Source of the DNA: Myxococcales bacterium
GTDB taxonomy: Bacteria; Myxococcota_A; Polyangia; Polyangiales; Ga0077539
DNA: 64,000 nucleotides
Assembly (NCBI GenBank): GCA_016792845.1
Contig: JAEUKH010000038.1
Location: forward strand, 80,069 to 144,068
Direction: 5' to 3'
In this document: positions 59,199-64,000 of the stretch, piece after piece
How the letters are laid out: each line of letters starts with the position of its first letter
Numbering within the stretch: the stretch's first letter is position 1
Notes under the pieces: model-generated
Told to the model about the DNA's origin: nothing
What the model saw: only the letters and a program-made list of their open reading frames with translations
The model's database searches: none
Translations under genes and position numbers: made by a program

Positions 59199-60865
59199 GC
59201 CCCGGGCCCGAGGAGCCCCTCGCGCACCCGATCGCGCGCCCGATCGAGCTGATCGGCGGTGGCCCCGAGGCGCTGCATCACGGTCTCGACCATCGCGAGG
59301 GCCACCTCGCCCTCGGCGGCCACCACCGAGTGAGCGCCCGCTTCTTTCAAGCGATGCACCTCGCCGAGGTAGTTGGTGCGGGCGAGCATCAAGAGCCGCG
59401 GGTTCATCGCCAGGGCCTGACGGATCACCGCCTCAGGCGAGCCCGAGGCCGCGAAGATGAGCCCCGTGGCCTCGCCGACGCCCGCGGCTTCGAGCACCGC
59501 CGCCTCGCTCGCGTTGCCCTCGACGGTCTCGACCCCGGCGCTGCGGGCGAGGGCCAAGGTCGTCGGGTTCATCTCGATCACCACCGGCGCGATGGCGTTC
59601 TCGCGGAGCATCGCCGTGACGGTGCGCCCGACGGGGCCGAAGCCCACCACGATGGTGCGGTGCAAGCTCCCGACGGGCTCAGACGAGGGCGTCTGACTGG
59701 CCTTCGGCGCCGCCCACCGAAACACGAAGGGGCTCGCCGTGATGGTCACCATCGAGACCGCCACCAGGGTCTGCATCGCCTGCGCGGGCAAGAGATGCAG
59801 CTGCCGCCCGAGACTCGCCACGATGAACGAGAACTCGCCGATCTGCGCCATCGCCGCGCCCAACATCGCCGCCGTCGCCGCGCTCGCCCCCATGCGCCGG
59901 GCCATGAAGCGCGCGACCGTCGGGGTCACCCCCCAGACCACCACCAGGGAGCCCGCGATGAGCGGCAAATTGTTGAAGAGTTCTCGCGGGTTGAAGAGCA
60001 TCCCCATGGCGACGAAGAAGAGCACCGCGAAGGCGTCGCGCATGGGCAGCGCCTCGGCCGCGGCCCGCCCCGCGAACTCTGACTGCCCCACCACCATGCC
60101 CGCTAGGAAGGCCCCGAGGGCCATCGAGACGCCGAAGAAGTGCGCCGAACCGACGGCGATGCCGAGGGCGATCACCAGCACCGAGAGGGTGAAGAGCTCG
60201 CGCGAGCGCAGCCGCGCCACGTAGCGCAGCGCCGCGGGGATGAAGCGCCGCCCCACCACCAGCGTGAAGGCCACCAGGGCGGCCACCTTCACGAGCGCGA
60301 GGCCCACCGTGAGGGCCGTCGCCGCGAGGCTCTCAGGCGGGCCCTGGCGCCCGAGCACGGGCATGAGCACCAGCACCAAGACGGCCACGATGTCTTCGAT
60401 CACCAGCCACCCGATGCTCGCGTGACCGGCCGGAGTTTGAAGCACGTTGGCGTCGCTCAAGACCCGAATCGCGACCACGGTGCTGGCCACCGCGAGGCAG
60501 AGGCCGAACACCACCGAGGCGCCCAGGGGCCAGCCCATGAGCTTCACAAACAGCGCCGCCGCGAGGGTCGACACGGTGATCTGGACGAGGGCCCCGGGCA
60601 CCGCCACGCGCCGCACCGCGAGCAGCTCTTCGAGGTGAAACTGGAGCCCCACCCCGAACATCAAGAGGATCACCCCGAGCTCGGAGAGCTGGCTCGCGAT
60701 CTCGGCGTGGGCCACAAAGCCCGGCGTAAACGGCCCCACCGCCACGCCCGCGACGAGGTACCCCACGATCGGAGAGAGCCGCACCCGCTGCGCCGCCACG
60801 CCCAAGACGAGCGCGACCCCGAGGCCGCCGGCGAGGGTCCACAAGAGATCGAGGGTGTGGTTCAT
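59195..60865 (-). CDS. CPA2-family cation:proton antiporter with RCK (TrkA-N) domain
   Basis: The 556-residue protein starts at ATG 60865 (MNHTLDLLWTLAGG). About twelve membrane helices fill residues 1-390, including the family core VGYLVAGVAVGPFTPGFV, QLSELGVILLMFGVGLQFHLEELLAVR, SIGWLVIEDIVAVLVLV and LGAFLAGMVVGQSEFAGRAAAE. A C-terminal nucleotide-binding RCK domain follows (TIVVGFGPVGRTVTAMLRENAIAPVVIEMNP; RTNYLGEVHRLKEAGAHSVV). This is the KefB/YbaL type that exchanges K+ or Na+ for protons, gated by NAD(H) or similar ligands. An extension to 61003 would overlap the divergent Thg1 gene and is rejected. It converges with the lectin lipoprotein gene. Which cation is moved is not evident. 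Confidence 0.9.
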   Translation of the reverse strand: MNHTLDLLWTLAGGLGVALVLGVAAQRVRLSPIVGYLVAGVAVGPFTPGFVAHAEIASQLSELGVILLMFGVGLQFHLEELLAVRRVAVPGALVQITVSTLAAALFVKLMGWPLGASVVFGLCLAVASTVVAIRVLSDANVLQTPAGHASIGWLVIEDIVAVLVLVLMPVLGRQGPPESLAATALTVGLALVKVAALVAFTLVVGRRFIPAALRYVARLRSRELFTLSVLVIALGIAVGSAHFFGVSMALGAFLAGMVVGQSEFAGRAAAEALPMRDAFAVLFFVAMGMLFNPRELFNNLPLIAGSLVVVWGVTPTVARFMARRMGASAATAAMLGAAMAQIGEFSFIVASLGRQLHLLPAQAMQTLVAVSMVTITASPFVFRWAAPKASQTPSSEPVGSLHRTIVVGFGPVGRTVTAMLRENAIAPVVIEMNPTTLALARSAGVETVEGNASEAAVLEAAGVGEATGLIFAASGSPEAVIRQALAMNPRLLMLARTNYLGEVHRLKEAGAHSVVAAEGEVALAMVETVMQRLGATADQLDRARDRVREGLLGPGA

Positions 60866-60946
60866 CGGAGCCACACTCTCTAAGCCACGCCCCCGCGCCG
60901 ACCAGTGTGGAATCGACGCCTTGCCTGCGATACCCTCGCGGGCCCC

Positions 60947-61720
60947 ATGAAGTTCGAGCAGCTCGACCGCCGGATGCGCGTCTTCGAGACCGCCCACGAC
61001 CACTGCGTCTTGCCCGGCATCTACATGGTCGCGCGCATCGACGGCCGCTCGTTCTCACACCTCACCCGCGTCGCGCAGCGCTTCGACGCGCCGTACGACC
61101 TGCGCTTCCGCGACTGCATGGTGAGCACGGTTCAGCATTTGATGCAGTGCGGGTTTGGGGTGCGCTACGGGTACACCCAGAGCGATGAGATTTCGCTCTT
61201 GTTTCGCCGCGACGAGTCGCTCTTCGGCCGCAAGCTCCGCAAGTATCACTCGGTGCTCGCGGGCGAGGCCAGCGCCGCGTTCTCGCTCGCCTTGGGCGCC
61301 CTCGCGGCCTTCGACTGTCGCATCTGTCAGCTGCCTCGGCGCGAAGACGTGATCGACTATTTTCGCTGGCGCAACGAAGACGCCCACCGCAACGCCCTCA
61401 ACGCGCACTGTTATTGGCTCTACCGCGGTCAGGGCCTGAGCGACCACGAGGCCACCGAGCGGCTGAAGGGGGTCTCGGTGCCCGCGCGCAACGAGCTCCT
61501 CTTTCAACACGGTATCAACTTCAATGAGATCGCCGCATGGGAGAAGCGCGGCATCGGATTCTATTGGGTGAACACCGAGAGCACGGGCCAAGACCCGCGC
61601 ACCGGCGCCGCGGTGAGGGTCACCCGACGGAGCTTGAAGACCGACTTCGAGCTCCCGATGAAAGAGGCCTACGAAGACTTTCTTCGGGCCATGATGGCCG
61701 AAGCGTCACCCCAGGAGTAG
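60947..61720 (+). CDS. tRNA(His) guanylyltransferase-like protein (Thg1 family)
   Basis: The 257-residue protein starts at ATG 60947. It has the Thg1 palm motifs with metal-binding Asp residues: VARIDGRSFSHLTR, the CMVSTVQHLMQCGFGVRYGYTQSDEISLLF stretch (QSDE), and later motifs KYHSVLAGEASAAF, AFDCRICQLP and WRNEDAHRNALNAHCYWLYRGQGLS. Eukaryotic Thg1 adds G-1 to tRNA(His); bacterial and archaeal homologues (TLPs) repair truncated tRNA 5' ends by 3'-5' nucleotide addition. Length matches a TLP. Members are uncommon in bacteria but known from Myxococcus-like genomes. Its 3' end overlaps the convergent PIN-domain gene by 15 bases. Confidence 0.92.
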   Translation: MKFEQLDRRMRVFETAHDHCVLPGIYMVARIDGRSFSHLTRVAQRFDAPYDLRFRDCMVSTVQHLMQCGFGVRYGYTQSDEISLLFRRDESLFGRKLRKYHSVLAGEASAAFSLALGALAAFDCRICQLPRREDVIDYFRWRNEDAHRNALNAHCYWLYRGQGLSDHEATERLKGVSVPARNELLFQHGINFNEIAAWEKRGIGFYWVNTESTGQDPRTGAAVRVTRRSLKTDFELPMKEAYEDFLRAMMAEASPQE

Positions 61721-62137
61721 CGCGACGAGGGCCGCGGGGTTCATCACCCGTACGGGCAGCGTGGGCGCGAAGTGTTTGCCGTTGCCGGTCAAGATCAAGT
61801 CAGCCCGCCCCGCCAGCGCGACCTCGATGAAGACCCGGTCGTCGTCGTCGAGGAGCGCCCCCGCGAAGGGCTCGGTCACCGTCACCGGCTCTGAGACCCG
61901 GGCGACGCTCTCGAGCAACAAGGTGATGCGCTCGGGGCTCACCTTCTTGAATTTCGGGCGACGCAGCACGTCGTTGTATTCGAGCAACATCCGCGGGTCG
62001 ACCAGCAGAGTGTCGCCGCGGGCGAGGAGCAGCCCGAGGGCCTGGGCGGGCGTGCGGTCTGGGTTGAGCACGCTCGCCACGAGCACGTTGGTGTCGACCA
62101 CCACCCGGAGCCCCTCAAGCCTGGCACCCTCGCTCAT
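61706..62137 (-). CDS. PIN-domain protein (VapC-like, possible toxin)
   Basis: The 143-residue protein has the PIN pattern: VVVDTNVLVASVL with the first Asp (about residue 14), LLEYNDVLRR with a conserved Glu, LDDDDRVFIEVALAG, and DLILTGNGKHF. In the last motif the usual Asp of TGD is replaced by Asn, so the fourth metal-binding acid may be missing or shifted. PIN proteins of this family are often annotated as toxin components that cut RNA. No antitoxin gene is adjacent; its start overlaps the stop of the upstream secreted-protein gene as ATGA, an unusual partner. Its 3' end overlaps the Thg1-like gene by 15 bases. Confidence 0.75.
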   Translation of the reverse strand: MSEGARLEGLRVVVDTNVLVASVLNPDRTPAQALGLLLARGDTLLVDPRMLLEYNDVLRRPKFKKVSPERITLLLESVARVSEPVTVTEPFAGALLDDDDRVFIEVALAGRADLILTGNGKHFAPTLPVRVMNPAALVALLLG

Positions 62138-62973
62138 CGACGCGGCGCCGGCGTCTCAGCGCTCACCCGGCTCAGCGCGAGCTGCGGACCGGCGAAGCTG
62201 AAGCGACGCCCGCCGCACACGAGGTGGGTGCCCCCGCGGTTGGCCTCGCGCTGGCATAGGCCGCGAAAGCTGCGGGCCACCGCGTCGATCGAGGCGCGCG
62301 CCGTGAGGGGCCCCGTGGTGGCGTCGCAGAGGGTGACGCCGGGCGCGAGGTCGAGGCTCACGAAGCCCGCGCGGCCGAGGTAGTCGGCGCACTGGGTCGT
62401 GGGGCGCTCGGTGCCGCTCGCGCGCACTTCGAGGGTCGCCGTGGGCACGCTGCCGACCTGCAACACGAGGCCCGAGGCGCACACCACCCGGTTGCCGCCT
62501 TCGCGCACATCGAGCGGGCCGCAATCGCCCAAGCGAGACGCGAGCACGAGCTGGTCGTCGTGCCCTGCGGCGCTCAGCGGCGCCGAGAAGCCGCGGTTGG
62601 CGACCTCGGCGAGGGTCACGGCCCTGCGCCCGCCCTGTACGGCGTCAGCCTCGACCCTGAGCTCGACCCCCGCCCCGCGGCGCACCAAGAGCCCGAGCGG
62701 CGCATCGGCCGCGAGCCGCGCGCTGGCCCCGCGGCCCACGAGCCGGAGCCCCTCGGGCGCGGTCACGACGTTGGCGACATACACCTCGTCGCCTTGGGCG
62801 CTGTGAAAGGCCACCACCGCGCGGTCGCGCCCGAGCCCCAGCGAGACCGAGCCCTGCGCGCTATCGAAGCGATACACCCCCGGGCCGCGCGGCGGTGCGG
62901 GCCGCGGCTGCGCCCCCGCCGTGGCCGAGAGCGAAGCACAAACGGAAGCCAAGACCCAGAGCGTCGGTTTCAT
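62134..62973 (-). CDS. Secreted beta-rich protein of unknown function
   Basis: The start at ATG 62973 (MKPTLWVLASVCASLSATAGA) gives a clear signal peptide with cleavage near AGA-QP; longer in-frame starts to 63195 lie in low-complexity DNA before the signal and are rejected. The 279-residue protein is made of short strands (GVYRFDSAQGSVSLGLGRDRAVVAFH, LVLQVGSVPTATLEVRASG) with six cysteines in the second half (DCGPLDV, VVCASG, QCADYLG, TLCDATTG, LCQREAN, LVCGGRRF) that may pair. No domain was recognised. Its stop codon overlaps the start of the PIN-domain gene. The gene is upstream of the CRISPR array, with a 276-base gap of low-complexity, GC-rich DNA. Confidence 0.6.
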   Translation of the reverse strand: MKPTLWVLASVCASLSATAGAQPRPAPPRGPGVYRFDSAQGSVSLGLGRDRAVVAFHSAQGDEVYVANVVTAPEGLRLVGRGASARLAADAPLGLLVRRGAGVELRVEADAVQGGRRAVTLAEVANRGFSAPLSAAGHDDQLVLASRLGDCGPLDVREGGNRVVCASGLVLQVGSVPTATLEVRASGTERPTTQCADYLGRAGFVSLDLAPGVTLCDATTGPLTARASIDAVARSFRGLCQREANRGGTHLVCGGRRFSFAGPQLALSRVSAETPAPRR

Positions 62974-63249
62974 CGTAGAGGCTTTTACACCCGACGCTGC
63001 GGGCATATTGGCATCAATCGTCGCGGCCCCGCGCGACGCCGCGGCGGGCGCGGGGGCGGGGGCGGGTTGTCGCCCGAGGCGCGTACCACCGTAGCGGCGG
63101 GCGCGTGGGCGGGGGCGGGAGCGAGGCGGTGAGAGGGTGTCGGTCAGGGATTGGTCAGCATGTGGAAGCGAGTGCCCCCGAGCACAAGCACTCACCCTTG
63201 CCCAAGCCGAGCATCATTTCGCAGAGGTGCCCCCCAGAGTCGAGGCGAA
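62974..63249. other. Intergenic region without recognised features
   Basis: The 276 bases between the secreted-protein start and the first CRISPR repeat are GC-rich with CGGGGGCGGG-like runs. I see no gene, tRNA or clear promoter in it. Confidence 0.5.
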
Positions 63250-63801
63250 GCTTCAATGGAAACGCGCTCAGTTGGGCACGTGATGAGGTAATGGGCGGTG
63301 CCGACGCGGGCCCACACCTGCATGCTTCAATGGAGACGCGCCCAGTTGGGCACGTGATGGACCGGGGCGGAAGGGGAGTCGAATCGCGGGTGTGCGCTTC
63401 AATGGAGACGCGCCCAGTTGGGCACGTGATGTCGGTCGCATCAGCACCGACCACGAGGCCCTCTCGGCTTCAATGGAGACGCGCCCAGTTGGGCACGTGA
63501 TGTTGTCGACGACGGCGGCGGGTGGGTTCTCCTTTCGCTGGCTTCAATGGAGACTCGCCCAGTTGGGCACGTGATGCCTCCTGCTGCCAGCGCACCGCGG
63601 TGCGGGTGGCGTCTACGCTTCAATGGAGACGCGCCCAGTTGGGCACGTGATGCTTCTTGCTGAGATCGATTGACAGATGCTTGCCGTACTCGCTTCAATG
63701 GAGACGCGCCCAGTTGGGCACGTGATGCGCCCGCGGCCAGCCTTGTCGCTCGTGCGCAACACCAAGCTTCAATGGAGATGCGCCCAGTTGGGCACGTGAG
63801 A
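63250..63801 (-). CRISPR. CRISPR array, eight repeats and seven spacers
   Basis: Eight 36-bp repeats begin at 63250, 63324, 63396, 63467, 63541, 63617, 63692 and 63766, separated by unique spacers of 35-40 bases. The plus-strand repeat starts GCTTCAATGGAGACGCG and ends GTTGGGCACGTGATG. Inside it GCCC-AGTT-GGGC forms a hairpin. The minus-strand repeat ends ATTGAAGC, like the 8-base crRNA 5' tag of type I/III systems, so transcription is probably on the minus strand with the leader to the right. Consistent with that, the repeat at 63250 has three changes, as expected of the leader-distal end. Repeat 5 has one change and repeat 8 is changed and loses its last bases. No cas gene is present in the window. 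Confidence 0.95.
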
Positions 63802-64000
63802 GGGTGTTTACTCGTGGACATCGGTGCCCATGGTCTTGGGCATGACCCCCTCGAACCCCATTCGCAACGGCTACCCCACCGACCTGAGCGACGCGGAATG
63901 GTCGCTGATCGAGCCCTTCGTACCCCTCCAGCAACCGCTGTTTACAGAGACGAAGTATGACCGGCGAAACGTGATCGACGGCATTCTCTACAAGTTGCAT
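63800..64000 (+). mobile_element. IS5-family insertion element, left end (runs off the window)
   Basis: Repeat 8 of the CRISPR array departs from the consensus after GGGCACGTGA, where a sequence GAGGGTGTTTACTCGT begins; transposase coding starts about 30 bases further on. IS5-related elements insert with a TNA target, and TGA (63797-63799) precedes the junction, so this is probably the left terminal end inserted in a repeat. The exact boundary and right end cannot be seen. Confidence 0.6.
63830..64000 (+). CDS. IS5-family transposase, N-terminal fragment at window edge
   Basis: The reading frame from ATG 63830 (or ATG 63842) is open to the right edge, 57 codons. It contains NGYPTDLSDAEWSLIEPFVP and DRRNVIDGILYKLH, the N-terminal DUF4096-type segment of IS5-family (IS1031/ISL2-like) transposases, where YPTDLSDAEW is diagnostic. 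The catalytic DDE domain lies beyond the window. The element has entered the edge of the CRISPR array. Intactness of the gene cannot be judged. Confidence 0.85.
   Translation, partial: MVLGMTPSNPIRNGYPTDLSDAEWSLIEPFVPLQQPLFTETKYDRRNVIDGILYKLH

Overview
The window reads as chromosomal DNA of a very GC-rich, complex-living Gram-negative bacterium, most likely a myxobacterium or relative (Myxococcota/Polyangia-like). This is an inference from gene content: an FHA-sigma54 activator, a eukaryotic-type Ser/Thr kinase with a PEGA protein, DUF4388-type and cNMP-domain proteins, GTP-type PEPCK, and many lipoproteins with Asp/Gly-rich linkers and Cys-rich repeats. Genes are tightly packed, often with 4-base ATGA/GTGA overlaps. 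No rRNA or tRNA gene was seen, and no gap between genes exceeds about 280 bases.

Layout. 1-7.1 kb: a large Ig-like lipoprotein (runs off the left edge) and a six-gene operon of a SPASM radical SAM enzyme, a PqqD-like protein, two HPr-kinase-like proteins, an S24/S26-like peptidase and a DUF2400 protein; the first five look like a peptide-tailoring system without a visible precursor. 7.1-17.4 kb: a metallophosphatase, a membrane hydrolase-fold protein, PEPCK (pckG), a REEG-repeat nuclease-fold protein, an acyl-CoA dehydrogenase behind a palindromic operator, a vWA protein, and a BMP-type ABC ATPase with its binding protein. 17.5-22 kb: two tandem transmembrane pseudokinases. 22-30 kb: outer-membrane protein, polysaccharide deacetylase, LivK/LivH pair and lipoproteins. 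30-34 kb: a signalling operon (kinase, PEGA protein, FHA-sigma54 activator). 34-43.5 kb: more lipoproteins, cNMP and receiver/DUF4388 regulators, OppD-type ATPase, HPPK (folK) and a HAD phosphatase.

43.5-64 kb looks like accessory and conflict-related territory: a PLD-helicase-DUF3427 protein, a four-gene MoxR/vWA-like/beta-propeller operon, a secreted nuclease-A-inhibitor-like lipoprotein, Cys-rich, glycosidase-like and lectin lipoproteins, a CPA2 antiporter, a Thg1-like protein, a PIN-domain protein, and an eight-repeat CRISPR array. The array is cut at its probable leader end by an IS5-family element that runs off the right edge; no cas gene is in the window.

The most unexpected signal is a 15-bp palindrome, TTGAC-N5-GTCAA. 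It occurs ten times perfectly (plus two variants) between 47.3 and 58.3 kb and I found it nowhere else in the window. All copies lie inside coding sequence, in more than one reading phase, and often use codons that are atypical here. It looks like a set of selected protein-binding sites laid over the genes.
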